36,230 nucleotides of DNA, taken from a virus. A program made the translations under genes and the position numbers. Location: the IMG/VR virus record IMGVR_UViG_3300031787_000406, positions 1-36,230 of that record; one strand, 5' to 3'. Of the stretch, positions 19,561 through 26,802 are shown in pieces. The notes under the pieces are model-generated. The model worked only from the letters and a program-made list of their open reading frames with translations. It did no database searches and was not told where the DNA came from. Position 1 is the first letter of the stretch, and the number at the start of each line of letters is the position of its first letter.

Positions 19561-19890
19561 CTATATCCTTCGCTTAACGTAGTACCAGTGATTTCTTGTA
19601 TCACCAACCCTGACAACCGGCAGAAGCCCAGCATCCGACCACTTGATCAGAGTTTGCTTTGAAATATCTAAAAGTCTTCTGACATCTGTTGACCTAATCC
19701 ATTGGCCAACTGCAATGCGACTAAGACCAAGCCTGCTGATCTTGTCTTGAAGTGAGCCGCGACTTCTCAGGGGAAACCCATTTTTGCCGGCCCACGAATT
19801 GTAGTTATGACAAATAAGCTGAAAGGGAACATCACCCAGAATCTTTTCCAGGTGATCCACCTCTTCCTGGCTCCAGCGAGACAGTGGCAT
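19561..19890 (-). CDS. Two-domain helix-turn-helix protein (109 aa)
   Basis: N-terminal WSQEEVDHLEKILGDVPFQL, then HNYNSWAGKNGFPLRSRG resembles a Myb/SANT-like fold. C-terminal WIRSTDVRRLLDISKQTLIK and WSDAGLLPVVRVGDTRNHW has the winged helix of MerR/excisionase-type proteins (STxxVxxLLxxSxxTLxxWxxxGLLPxxR). Directionality factor or transcription regulator are both possible; no integrase is in the window. It is adjacent to the NUMOD-like gene. Confidence 0.65.
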   Translation of the reverse strand: MPLSRWSQEEVDHLEKILGDVPFQLICHNYNSWAGKNGFPLRSRGSLQDKISRLGLSRIAVGQWIRSTDVRRLLDISKQTLIKWSDAGLLPVVRVGDTRNHWYYVKRRI

Positions 19891-19895
19891 TGTTA

Positions 19896-20153
19896 TTATT
19901 TCAATCCAAGTGCAATAGCCTGTTCGCCCTCAATAACATGAGTTCGATCGGGATCTGCGTTTGGATAACGCTTGATCGCAAAGCGTTTAGCCTCTGCCCT
20001 TGATGCTGCTCTGATTGTTTCGTACATTGGGCGCTCGCCACTCGTGAAAACAACGCGAACAGGAAATAGCTTTGTCCCTGGTTTCGTGTTCCTAATCACT
20101 CCCTCCCACTGCCTGCTATCAGTGGTGTCGCCTCGCGTCGGTGACAGATTCAA
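19896..20153 (-). CDS. Hypothetical protein with TTG start (85 aa)
   Basis: Starts with TTG at 20153 (MNLSPTRGDTTDS), preceded by GGAGG five bases upstream, the best ribosome site nearby. The core KLFPVRVVFTSGERPMYETI, RAASRAEAKRFAIKRYPNAD shows a beta-beta-helix layout with a conserved AxSRAEAxRxAxxRYP pattern seen in phage hypotheticals. Function unknown. The internal promoter at 20266-20293 could express it separately. Confidence 0.65.
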   Translation of the reverse strand: MNLSPTRGDTTDSRQWEGVIRNTKPGTKLFPVRVVFTSGERPMYETIRAASRAEAKRFAIKRYPNADPDRTHVIEGEQAIALGLK

Positions 20154-20333
20154 TCAATCCTCCTCCGTGTTATCGGAATAAATGACTCTCCCTTTGTAGC
20201 GCGCAATCTCCTTCAGGTCAACCCAGAAGGGAGCTTCCTGATTGGGAAGATCGAGAAGCCCCTGCTTTATACCATCTTTTGTGCGCGTGTCAAGGACCCT
20301 GCAAATTCCCCAACCAGGAATCTTAAGTGTCAT
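20154..20333 (-). CDS. Hypothetical small protein (59 aa)
   Basis: A 59-residue frame starting MTLKIPGWGICRVLDTRTKD, ending IYSDNTEED. The ATG has AGGAA directly before it and its TGA abuts the next gene's TTG, so a coupled pair is likely. The sequence mixes beta strands (WGICRVLD, RVIYSD) with a hydrophobic turn (EAPFWVDLKEIARY). Not recognised. Confidence 0.6.
   Translation of the reverse strand: MTLKIPGWGICRVLDTRTKDGIKQGLLDLPNQEAPFWVDLKEIARYKGRVIYSDNTEED
20266..20293 (-). promoter_or_regulatory. Internal promoter
   Basis: TTGACA (20293-20288), 16-bp spacer, TATAAA (20271-20266) lies inside the 59-aa gene, and would give a transcript for 20153 and the two genes after it. Coding constraint makes a chance match possible. 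Confidence 0.5.
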
Positions 20334-20361
20334 TTCCTAACATGCGACGCAGGTAAGTCTA

Positions 20362-20796
20362 TCAAGCAATGTCAGACAGATCGGGTGGCTGATAATTTGG
20401 GCCTTTCATGACCTTGCCCTTCTCGTTATAGATCGGCTTCCCATTTTCGTCAAGCTTGCTCATATTTGACGTGAACACTCGATCCATCGCTTCGTCAAGA
20501 TTCATGCCAAGATAGGCAGCAAGCTGGTAAATGACAAAAACACTATCTGCCATCTCCTTCAATAGCTCTTGCCTTGCTTTCTTGATCTCCTCAACCGTTG
20601 CATTGTCGTAATCAGTATGCTGAACGATTGTTTCAATTAGATCCCAGGCAGCACCATGTAACTCGCCAAACTCCTCGTCAATCAATGAAAGTTGAAATTC
20701 AACCTTTGGGCAATTCGGGATTTGTTCACGAGATTCGGATACCGGATGACCAAATGCAATGCGCCAATCAATCGCTTGCTGAATAAGACGTGACAT
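20362..20796 (-). CDS. mazG: MazG-like NTP pyrophosphohydrolase (144 aa)
   Basis: Alpha-helical all-alpha NTP pyrophosphatase of the MazG family: DEEFGELHGA (about residue 40) and LLKEMADSVFVIYQLAAY (about 80-97) supply the ExxE and ExxD metal-binding pairs, followed by the phage-type tail SNMSKLDENGKPIYNEKGK and GPNYQPPDLSD. Phage MazG may hydrolyse dNTPs or lower ppGpp; the true substrate is not shown by the sequence. It lies after the terminator at 20801-20830. Confidence 0.9.
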   Translation of the reverse strand: MSRLIQQAIDWRIAFGHPVSESREQIPNCPKVEFQLSLIDEEFGELHGAAWDLIETIVQHTDYDNATVEEIKKARQELLKEMADSVFVIYQLAAYLGMNLDEAMDRVFTSNMSKLDENGKPIYNEKGKVMKGPNYQPPDLSDIA

Positions 20797-20800
20797 CGTA

Positions 20801-20830
20801 GATAAAAGAAAAGCCCCGTTTTACCGGGGC
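20801..20830 (-). terminator. Intrinsic terminator after the cyAbrB-like gene
   Basis: GCCCCG (20830-20825 on minus) pairs with CGGGGC (20818-20813), loop GTAAAA, followed by TTTTCTTTT. It separates the regulator gene from mazG. Confidence 0.88.
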
Positions 20831-20851
20831 GGTTGAAGTTGTGATGATGGA

Positions 20852-21397
20852 TCAAAGATCCAGGTCGTCCTGCTCGGCGTCCTCTTCACCTTCGGCGGGG
20901 ACGTAAGCGATGATGGTGATCTTGCCTTCAACAGCATCGACACGCACCTTGCTGCCAGGGGCAAAGGCAGCAACAGAGCTGTAGCGGTTGCCGACCACAA
21001 TGTTGCCGTTGCCGCCAACAGTCACCACGGGAGCGCGGTTGGTGCGACGGGAGTAGGCGCGGGTCGGGGGCGCAAACTCAACGCCCGACTGAGCCTTGAG
21101 CATGGCAGCCATGAAGTCACTGGTCAGGGTGACGGTGCGGCTTTCACCAGTTTCACGATTGGTGGTTTCGCGCCAGTAACCACATTCCTTGGCAACCTCG
21201 TCAATGGGCTTGCCGGCCATGGAAGCGCTCTTTTCGAGCAGTGCCTTGCCTTGAAGTTGCTCGCCCTTGACGATGATGTTCTTGGTTTCCTTGGTTTCGG
21301 GGGCGGCGGGAGCTTGAGTCACGGTTTCGGTTTCGGTTTGGGATGGGACTTGGACTTGAGACTCGCTGGGCGAGGTCTCGGTTCTACGTCGTGGCAC
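20852..21397 (-). CDS. cyAbrB-like transcription regulator (about 181 aa)
   Basis: The second half follows the cyanobacterial AbrB layout: LQGKALLEKSASMAGKPIDE, AKECGYWRETTN, LTSDFMAAMLKAQSGVEF, RRTNRAPVVTVGGNGNIVVG and APGSKVRVDAVEGKI. This has the GKxLLEKxxEL...CGY...FYxALLEA...NGNxVIG...GD-F order known from cyAbrB proteins, where the last part is the AbrB-type DNA-binding region. Residues 1-55 are a Ser/Thr/Glu-rich unique extension; the tail is acidic (EGEEDAEQDDLDL). The GTG at 21397 is chosen because it follows the promoter at 21424-21452. In hosts these proteins control carbon/nitrogen genes. Function in the phage is inference. Confidence 0.72.
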   Translation of the reverse strand: MPRRRTETSPSESQVQVPSQTETETVTQAPAAPETKETKNIIVKGEQLQGKALLEKSASMAGKPIDEVAKECGYWRETTNRETGESRTVTLTSDFMAAMLKAQSGVEFAPPTRAYSRRTNRAPVVTVGGNGNIVVGNRYSSVAAFAPGSKVRVDAVEGKITIIAYVPAEGEEDAEQDDLDL

Positions 21398-21423
21398 CTT
21401 GCGGTTCGCGTATCGACCAGCCA

Positions 21424-21452
21424 ATGGTAGCACCACGATCGGGAACGTGCAA
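21424..21452 (-). promoter_or_regulatory. Promoter for the cyAbrB-like gene
   Basis: TTGCAC (21452-21447), 17-bp spacer ending TGC, TACCAT (21429-21424). The TGCTACCAT extended -10 is the same as in the promoter at 25392-25420. Lies between RusA and the regulator. Confidence 0.6.
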
Positions 21453-21465
21453 GCATCCGAACGGA

Positions 21466-21885
21466 CTATTTCTGTGGTGGCCACCAGGGACGCAGATAAA
21501 GGAATGTCACAGGCTCTGGAGACGGCTGCCAGTAGCTGATGTGCAGGGGCAGGCGCGAGCAACGGTCATCGCGCATCACGCCAGCTTTCACGGCAGCGTC
21601 AAGCACAGCACCTTCCAGGTTGTCAACGTCTGATCTTGCATGTCCGTGGAACTCGATCGAGAACAAGGCGTGTTCCAGGGGCTCCCTGCCTCCCCACTGG
21701 TCCGCCAGAGACTCCCTGGCGTCACTCAGCCACTGGCGGTAGCGAGGAGAGGTGAAGCTCCTCCCACGACCCTGCCTGGGCCTCTCCTTCGGCTGCAGTG
21801 GAAGCCCAAGGCGCAAGGTCTCCCAGCTCGTCGTCCCATTCGGCCCCGGCTGATTCAGGATCCAGATCAGATACTCCGGCCCCAT
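21466..21885 (-). CDS. rusA: RusA-like Holliday-junction resolvase
   Basis: LPLQPKERPRQGRGRSFTS and SPRYRQWLSDARESL give the RPR-containing lead strand of RusA, then HARSDVDNLEGAVLDAAVKA contains the catalytic aspartates (D-x-D-N) and GVMRDD the third metal ligand. RusA dimers cut Holliday junctions. The start is unclear: 21885, 21924 or a TTG at 21816 (with GGGAG three bases before) are possible, all overlapping the preceding gene by about 95-200 bp. Acts with ERF and the nuclease in recombination. Confidence 0.78.
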   Translation of the reverse strand: MGPEYLIWILNQPGPNGTTSWETLRLGLPLQPKERPRQGRGRSFTSPRYRQWLSDARESLADQWGGREPLEHALFSIEFHGHARSDVDNLEGAVLDAAVKAGVMRDDRCSRLPLHISYWQPSPEPVTFLYLRPWWPPQK

Positions 21886-22594
21886 CCCGCCCGGTATCAA
21901 GGGACGCATTCTTGCAGCATTCAAGCAATCTATAGATTAGCACCCTCGTCTTGCCTTTCCCCAGTCTTTCAAATAAAATATCCGCCATCTCATGTACTTG
22001 ATGGTTGGTTGGATTGCGAAATATCTTAATTGGTTTCAGGACTCGCTTCTTTTCTGCAAACCCTTCCTCAAAGTAGCATTGCTCTATATTTGCATACTTT
22101 CTGCCAGCACCAATTTGCTGCAGCAGCTCTGGATGATTCTGATAAATAAACCTTGCAACACCAAATAGCCACATTTTTTTGCGGCTATTGATGTTTCTTT
22201 TTTTTGCGATTGACTTGGCAAGTCGTCTGTATTGAAATAATTCTTCCGGGAACTCAAAGCAAGGATCTTGCGTCCTTAGCCAATCAATAAATTGATAGCC
22301 ATACCGATTGCTATTGTTTTCCTTGTATGCTGCTTGTGAAACTGCACAAAGAAAAGTGCTAAGATCCTTGACGCCAAGACCGTAATGAACATTGTGTATA
22401 AAATCTTTAATGCCGCGTAGTTTGGCTGGTTTGTTCTTTAGCGTCTTGTATCCAAGGTGAACCTCGGCCTCTGCAATGCGCAGCATGTCAGAGAAAAAAA
22501 TCTCTGAAGCCTGGCCAGCCATGACAGTTCCAAGGTGCAACCTTGCGCTTTCTACAAGCATTGCACCGTAAAACGGGTCGTCCTTACTTATCAT
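21722..22594 (-). CDS. Hypothetical protein (290 aa)
   Basis: Starts MISKDDPFYGAMLVESARLH and is helical through about 230 residues (GKTRVLIYRLLECCKNASL), then becomes acidic and alanine/proline-rich (AEWDDELGDLAPWASTAAEG). The first part contains HLGYKTLKNKPAKLRGIKDF, NVHYGLGVKDL and basic clusters (KSIAKKRNINSRKKMWLF), suggestive of nucleic-acid binding. Its ATG overlaps the dNMP kinase stop. The C-terminus overlaps RusA by up to 200 bp. Not assigned to a family. Confidence 0.7.
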   Translation of the reverse strand: MISKDDPFYGAMLVESARLHLGTVMAGQASEIFFSDMLRIAEAEVHLGYKTLKNKPAKLRGIKDFIHNVHYGLGVKDLSTFLCAVSQAAYKENNSNRYGYQFIDWLRTQDPCFEFPEELFQYRRLAKSIAKKRNINSRKKMWLFGVARFIYQNHPELLQQIGAGRKYANIEQCYFEEGFAEKKRVLKPIKIFRNPTNHQVHEMADILFERLGKGKTRVLIYRLLECCKNASLDTGRDGAGVSDLDPESAGAEWDDELGDLAPWASTAAEGEAQAGSWEELHLSSLPPVAE

Positions 22595-23156
22595 TAAACG
22601 ATTTTACAACAGCAAGAATAGTTGCGCGAAGATCCTCAAGGCTTCCGTCATTTGCGATCTCGACATCAAACATGACATCTTCAAGACCGCCTTCGCTTTC
22701 ATGATCACAATCTGCCGTTTTCTTTGCTGATTTTCTTGTGACTCGCCAAAGCTGACCACCAATTGATCGAATTAGCTCAGCCTCATTTGCGATCCTTACA
22801 TCATCGACAATCACGCAAAATGTCTTACCAAATTCAGTGTACTCACGCTTCCATGCCTTCAGCCAAATATCTCTATCAATCATGTTTCTCGCAAAATCTG
22901 TTCCCATCTTTTGCATAATACCTCTTCCTGTAACGCCTTTGGCCATGCCAGGAATTTGAACATTTTTCCTTGTATAGAAGTATTGCTTAGCCGACGACTC
23001 GTTCATTCCTGTAACGGCACAGACAAACTTGACGCAAACCTCTTTCAGCGGCTTTGCGAATGGATGAATAATATAGCCGTGCTCACAAAGAATTTTTGCG
23101 GTCTCTGATTTACCGGATTGCGGAACAGGCGAATAGAGACCAATCAGTTGAACCAT
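22584..23156 (-). CDS. Deoxynucleoside monophosphate kinase-like protein (190 aa)
   Basis: P-loop at residues 6-20 (GLYSPVPQSGKSETAKIL), then HPFAKPLKEVC, IMQKMGTDFARNMIDRDIW, and a DDVRIANEAELIRSIGGQLW stretch. This order is that of T4 gp1-like dNMP kinases, which phosphorylate dGMP, dTMP and hydroxymethyl-dCMP. Substrate range here is not shown. It lies upstream of the 290-aa gene in the recombination module, and follows a 185-bp spacer with a perfect 11-bp inverted repeat. Confidence 0.85.
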   Translation of the reverse strand: MVQLIGLYSPVPQSGKSETAKILCEHGYIIHPFAKPLKEVCVKFVCAVTGMNESSAKQYFYTRKNVQIPGMAKGVTGRGIMQKMGTDFARNMIDRDIWLKAWKREYTEFGKTFCVIVDDVRIANEAELIRSIGGQLWRVTRKSAKKTADCDHESEGGLEDVMFDVEIANDGSLEDLRATILAVVKSFNDK

Positions 23157-23260
23157 GGTTTGTGAAAGGGGGCCGGGGCTTACAGACTAGAACCTTAGCA
23201 TTGCCTGAAGGGTCCACATGCTGACCTGGAACCACAATGCTCCGCTAACAGACCCCAAGC

Positions 23261-23315
23261 TTGCATTGAATTGCAACAGCGCACCGCACGGCCCGAGCAG
23301 TGGTATTCAATGCAA
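23261..23315. repeat. Perfect 11-bp inverted repeat between ssb and the kinase
   Basis: TTGCATTGAAT (23261-23271) and ATTCAATGCAA (23305-23315) are perfect inverted repeats, with a nested CACTGC/GCGGTG pair (one G-T) on the minus strand inside. It sits in the 185-bp non-coding gap 23157-23341, unusual in such a compact operon, and could be a replication or single-strand initiation site, an operator, or an RNA-processing hairpin. Confidence 0.65.
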
Positions 23316-23341
23316 AGGGAGGAACAGTCATGCCCGGTTAA

Positions 23342-23710
23342 TCAAAAGGGAACTTCCTCTTCCTCGGATTGGCTGGATCTACGGCTGCCAGGAGATGAAG
23401 TACCACCACCAGCGGAAGGCTTGGCAGGAATCGAGAACTCTGCACAATCCATGTAGATTTGGCAGTAGTCGGTTCCGTCCTTGCGCTGCTTACTCATGAT
23501 TGCGCTAACGGCACCAGAGATTGTGACCTGATCTCCATCATGAATGTAGTTGCACACTACATCAATCTTTTTGCCGTAGACCTTCGCATTGGCGTAATGA
23601 GTCTGTTTGCCATTGGAAGTTTTCCAACGAAGGGAAATTTCGGTGTAACGACCGTAATCGCCCTCTTTTGCGACGGGATCGCCGCTGACGTAACCAGTGA
23701 CCGTGAGCAT
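23342..23710 (-). CDS. ssb: Single-stranded DNA-binding protein (122 aa)
   Basis: An OB-fold-like beta core (MLTVTGYVSGDPVAKEGDYG, then KVYGKKIDVVCNYI and GDQVTISGAVSAI) precedes a Ser/Gly-rich linker (SAGGGTSSPGSRRSS) and the acidic tip EEEEVPF, which is the typical protein-interaction tail of SSB (DDDIPF in bacteria). Short for bacterial SSB (about 170) but normal for phages. It should bind ssDNA during replication and recombination, next to the nuclease and ERF genes. Confidence 0.88.
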   Translation of the reverse strand: MLTVTGYVSGDPVAKEGDYGRYTEISLRWKTSNGKQTHYANAKVYGKKIDVVCNYIHDGDQVTISGAVSAIMSKQRKDGTDYCQIYMDCAEFSIPAKPSAGGGTSSPGSRRSSQSEEEEVPF

Positions 23711-24525
23711 CAGAGTTTAATAGGGAACCTGGATTCTACAAGATATTGGAAGACCTTGTAGCGTTGGACAAAGGCATTGGCTGCCTTTTTGAGTTCAGCC
23801 CTGTTCAGGACATGAACATGCGGCTCTCTCCAATCGTAGCAGATGCAGATGACCCCCTGAGTAATGGGAGTCATAAAAGGATTCTGCTTTGCAAGAATGT
23901 TGTGAGCCAGGGCATAAGCGCCAATCTGGACAAAAGCCTCAGCGTAGTAACGCATTGACTTTTCTTTTTTCTGTACTCCCTCCTCTTTATGAGAGCGTAC
24001 AGACTTCCAGTCCCAAATGGTGTAATGACTATCCCACCAAAGTCTTACATCCGGTGTTCCGGCCCAACCATGAGGACAGAAGATTGGCTTTTCGATTAGC
24101 AGCATGTTGTCAAGGTTGCTGCATTGCTGGGATCCTGTTTCCATGCAATCCCCGCCAACAGCAAGCTCGTCAGCACTGCAAAGAGATGAACAAGGATTTT
24201 GCTTCTTCATCTCCAGCAGCAGCGGCTGAAGATATGTCATATAACCATGGATGTTATACGACATCATCTCTTCGTAGGATGGCCTGTCCTTTACGTGGAC
24301 TCGATTTGCGCCAGTAAGAGCAAGCTCGACCTCAGCGTGAATAAAGGTTCCACGCTGTTGACCACGTTCAAGAATCTCAACAGCATCTGGTTCATTGTTT
24401 TGCCACCATTCAAGGCTGCTGACCTTTGATGGATTGAACAATGGCAGAGTCCTGCCAAGAACATTACTTACCGCAATGTAGCCGATGCCATCCTTTCTAT
24501 AGATGCCATCATCTGGGTGCGACAT
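23710..24525 (-). CDS. PD-(D/E)XK exonuclease of the RecB/Cas4 type (271 aa)
   Basis: GTFIHAEVEL (about residue 59) is the GxxxHxxxE helix, IEKPIFCPHGWAGTPDVRLW (about 143-162) the E and GxPD part, TIWDWKSVRS the DxK, and YYAEAFVQIGAYALAHN the QxxxY motif IV. These are the conserved motifs of RecB-type nucleases, here likely an exonuclease that prepares single-strand ends. It lies between ssb and the ERF annealing gene, the usual pairing of nuclease and annealase. Confidence 0.88.
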   Translation of the reverse strand: MSHPDDGIYRKDGIGYIAVSNVLGRTLPLFNPSKVSSLEWWQNNEPDAVEILERGQQRGTFIHAEVELALTGANRVHVKDRPSYEEMMSYNIHGYMTYLQPLLLEMKKQNPCSSLCSADELAVGGDCMETGSQQCSNLDNMLLIEKPIFCPHGWAGTPDVRLWWDSHYTIWDWKSVRSHKEEGVQKKEKSMRYYAEAFVQIGAYALAHNILAKQNPFMTPITQGVICICYDWREPHVHVLNRAELKKAANAFVQRYKVFQYLVESRFPIKL

Positions 24526-25361
24526 CAGAACAGCTCGTCAGCTTCCTTCTCAAGCTCGTCAAGCGAAGGCGCATCATTGTCTTCATCCGGAAGATCAATA
24601 ACTTGCTCACCCTTGCTGTTCTTGCCGACGTTCAGGAGCTTGGCATAGTCAGGCGTCATCATCTTTAGCACCTTTGCACGAAGCTTTTCGGGGATCTCGG
24701 CAATTTCAGCAACCTTGACAACGGCAAGCAATGTCTTAATGCCGATCGAATTCAGACCAGCTGCAGACATCGCTTCATACATTTCACTGACGAACGAATT
24801 GGTGTCATCGTCGCTGACAGTGGGCTGCTCCTGGGTGGCTGGCTCGGAAGCCTGCTGGGCGGGCTGCTGCTTGACCGGAGCGGCCTGCGCGGGGGCCTGC
24901 TTGGCATTGCGGGGCTGCCGGCCCTTGGCCTGGCCTTCGCTGCCCATGATGGCGTCCAGGGCATCGTGCTCGACGATCTCCATTGCCGTCACCCACAGGT
25001 AGCGGCGCAGGTACGTTTGCACGGCGCCAAGATTCTGAATGTCGTGCGCTCCCTTCAGGCTTGCAGTTGCCATAGGGGATGTGATTTCCAGAATCCCACC
25101 ACCCTCGGTATCAACAATGGTAAGAGTTGCGTAATCAGGCGTAAATGCAATGTAACCGCAAAGCCCAAGATTCAGAAAAATTTCCTGGACGGAGGGGAGA
25201 AAGTCACCAAGCTCAAAGTAGTGGTAGCCGGCAAACTTGTTGTGTCCAGACTTGGAAAGCTTTTTGCCCTGCAGCGCAACACGCGCCTGCATGAGCTTGT
25301 AATAAACGGCGCAGCCGGTGTCGGTTGCATGGGTTTGTTCGGTCATTGGTTCGGTGGTCAT
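24525..25361 (-). CDS. erf: ERF-family single-strand annealing protein (278 aa)
   Basis: The N-terminal region KFAGYHYFELGDFLPSVQEI, then LGLCGYIAF, TPDYATLTIVD, MATASLKGAHDIQNLGAVQT and YLRRYLWVTAMEIVEHD-LDA is typical of ERF proteins. A Gln/Ala/Pro-rich linker (about 160-190) separates it from a C-terminal helical part. It anneals complementary DNA in phage recombination. The start at 25361 is used; the ATG at 25346 is also possible. The promoter at 25392-25420 lies just upstream. Confidence 0.87.
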   Translation of the reverse strand: MTTEPMTEQTHATDTGCAVYYKLMQARVALQGKKLSKSGHNKFAGYHYFELGDFLPSVQEIFLNLGLCGYIAFTPDYATLTIVDTEGGGILEITSPMATASLKGAHDIQNLGAVQTYLRRYLWVTAMEIVEHDALDAIMGSEGQAKGRQPRNAKQAPAQAAPVKQQPAQQASEPATQEQPTVSDDDTNSFVSEMYEAMSAAGLNSIGIKTLLAVVKVAEIAEIPEKLRAKVLKMMTPDYAKLLNVGKNSKGEQVIDLPDEDNDAPSLDELEKEADELF

Positions 25362-25391
25362 TGGTGGCTCGTTAGGTGTCAGCCAGTTTTT

Positions 25392-25420
25392 ATGGTAGCA
25401 GGAGTGGGCGCGGCTGTCAA
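25392..25420 (-). promoter_or_regulatory. Promoter for the recombination operon
   Basis: TTGACA (25420-25415), 17-bp spacer ending TGC, TACCAT (25397-25392). The -35 overlaps the stop of the upstream gene. The run from ERF to RusA is probably transcribed from here. Confidence 0.75.
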
Positions 25421-25773
25421 ACATCCCTCTCTTCCATTTCCCGGTGCAAGGCTTTCAGTAGCTGCTCGGTGCCAACACCGGTCGGAATTCGCAGCATTCG
25501 CCTGAAGTCATCGACTGTTGCATAGCGGGTGTCACCAGTCAGTGTGATAACCGCTTTGCCAGGCTCAACCTGAACATGCTTGACTCTGTAATTCTTGATA
25601 AGAGTGCCAAAAGCTGCATGAGCTGGAACTTGGAATTTTGTTTTCAACCCATGAAATTGCTCAAGCCAGTGAACACGCTCACCAAGCAAAACTGCGACAT
25701 CGCCGCAATCTGCCACAAGCATTCCGCGATGCGGATCCCTTCCAAAAAGGGTGTCTTCAGAAAACTCAGGCAT
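25417..25773 (-). CDS. Hypothetical protein (118 aa)
   Basis: Starts MPEFSEDTLFGRDPHRGMLV, with GDVAVLLGERVHWLEQF and a C-terminal TVDDFRRMLRIPTGVGTEQL that looks like a helical nucleic-acid or protein-binding element. It overlaps the upstream gene by 8 bp. Unrecognised. Confidence 0.68.
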   Translation of the reverse strand: MPEFSEDTLFGRDPHRGMLVADCGDVAVLLGERVHWLEQFHGLKTKFQVPAHAAFGTLIKNYRVKHVQVEPGKAVITLTGDTRYATVDDFRRMLRIPTGVGTEQLLKALHREMEERDV

Positions 25774-26119
25774 CTCGGCTCTCCATGTTTTCGTAGATTT
25801 TTTTCATTAGAGCTTGGTTTGAGGTGTCAATGCCTCCCAGCAAGAGTGATTCGATTTGAGATTTACGCCCTGGTGAAGAAGAATCTGCGTACCTGTCAAT
25901 TACTGGATCAAAAATACGCAAGTGCAGCTCTAGTTCTGTAACCTCTCGTTCACAGAAATATCTACGATAGCCACCGGGAATAGAAAAATCTTGATAAGGA
26001 GTTTCGACGCTGATAGTGCTTGAAACAATCATAAAATTGCCACTAAACACCATGCAACCGTCGTCCAATATAAACTTTTCTCCATTTGCGTAAAGCTTTT
26101 TGTCATAGTAGTCTGCCAT
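25766..26119 (-). CDS. Hypothetical protein (117 aa)
   Basis: Starts MADYYDKKLYANGEKFIL; beta-rich first half (DDGCMVFSGNFMIVSSTISV) and helical second half (REVTELELHLRIFDPVIDRY). It lies after the terminator at 26131-26161 with no obvious promoter between, so its transcription is unclear. Function not recognised. Confidence 0.64.
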   Translation of the reverse strand: MADYYDKKLYANGEKFILDDGCMVFSGNFMIVSSTISVETPYQDFSIPGGYRRYFCEREVTELELHLRIFDPVIDRYADSSSPGRKSQIESLLLGGIDTSNQALMKKIYENMESRDA

Positions 26120-26130
26120 GGTTTTTCACT

Positions 26131-26161
26131 AGAGAAAAATAAAAGCCCGGAAAGCCGGGCT
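26131..26161 (-). terminator. Intrinsic terminator
   Basis: AGCCCGG (26161-26155 on minus) pairs with CCGGGCT (26150-26144), loop CTTT, followed by TTTATTTTT. It ends the single-gene unit 26176-26436. Confidence 0.88.
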
Positions 26162-26175
26162 AGTTGAATCAGTTA

Positions 26176-26436
26176 TCAGAACAGAGCAATCTCGTTCGGA
26201 TCCTTTTCCAGCAGTTTTTGCAGGTCTGCTTTTGCCTTGGCCAGCAACTTTTCCAGTCGCTTGATCTCAAGAACACGCTCCTTGATAACAGCTTTTGCTG
26301 CATCGCGGCTGCCAGTGTTCACCTCGTCCAGAACTTCTTCAAACAGGCTCCGAGTCGAGTCCGTTGCAAGAACTTCCGTCGTAGTGGAAGGAAGCGGCGA
26401 AAGGCCGCACTGCTCGTTGGTGGTCTCTTCAGTCAT
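26176..26436 (-). CDS. Hypothetical coiled-coil protein (86 aa)
   Basis: Starts MTEETTNEQCGLSPLPSTTT and forms a long C-terminal helix (KERVLEIKRLEKLLAKAKAD, LQKLLEKDP) with heptad leucines, typical of a dimeric coiled coil. A longer frame to 26487 is open but its start would overlap the promoter. Single-gene unit between the promoter at 26469-26497 and the terminator. Could be a chaperone-like or scaffold protein; unknown. Confidence 0.68.
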   Translation of the reverse strand: MTEETTNEQCGLSPLPSTTTEVLATDSTRSLFEEVLDEVNTGSRDAAKAVIKERVLEIKRLEKLLAKAKADLQKLLEKDPNEIALF

Positions 26437-26468
26437 TGGGTGGTTGCCCAAGTGGCGTACGTCATCTG

Positions 26469-26497
26469 TTCTAGCATGGCCGAACACCGACCGTCAA
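26469..26497 (-). promoter_or_regulatory. Putative promoter for 26176-26436
   Basis: TTGACG (26497-26492), 17-bp spacer, CTAGAA (26474-26469). The -10 is weak. It overlaps the start of the divergent plus-strand gene at 26476, so the two could compete. Confidence 0.5.
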
Positions 26498-26802
26498 GCA
26501 TGGCAACCATCGCAAGCACCAATCTTAATAGGCTTCTAAGACTGACGGCAAACCTGCTTTTCGAGAAAAAAGAAGATCCAAAAAACGTCGCAAGATTGAT
26601 GGAAGGATTCGTAACAAACGCCATGATCAATACATGGTACGAGCAATACTGCAAGACAAACGGTATCAGCACAGATACAAACCTCACATCACATAAACGC
26701 AGATTGCCAATGCCGCCGATCGACTGGCAAGCAGTTGACGTGAAAACAATTGACCAGATGCTTAACAGCGAACCAGATAACGATGACGAACCGGACTGGT
26801 AG
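26476..26802 (+). CDS. Hypothetical plus-strand protein (108 aa)
   Basis: Starts MAEHRPSSMATIASTNLNRL (or at the Met eight codons on), with a helical body (LLRLTANLLFEKKEDPKNVA; LMEGFVTNAMINTWYEQYC) and an acidic tail (SEPDNDDEPDW). It is the first of two plus-strand genes in an otherwise minus-strand block, divergent from the coiled-coil gene. No promoter, terminator or family was recognised with certainty. Confidence 0.6.
   Translation: MAEHRPSSMATIASTNLNRLLRLTANLLFEKKEDPKNVARLMEGFVTNAMINTWYEQYCKTNGISTDTNLTSHKRRLPMPPIDWQAVDVKTIDQMLNSEPDNDDEPDW

Noticed and set aside
23245-23330. 28-aa minus-strand frame in the ssb-kinase spacer
   Set aside because: No ribosome site, and the stretch is better explained by the inverted repeat.
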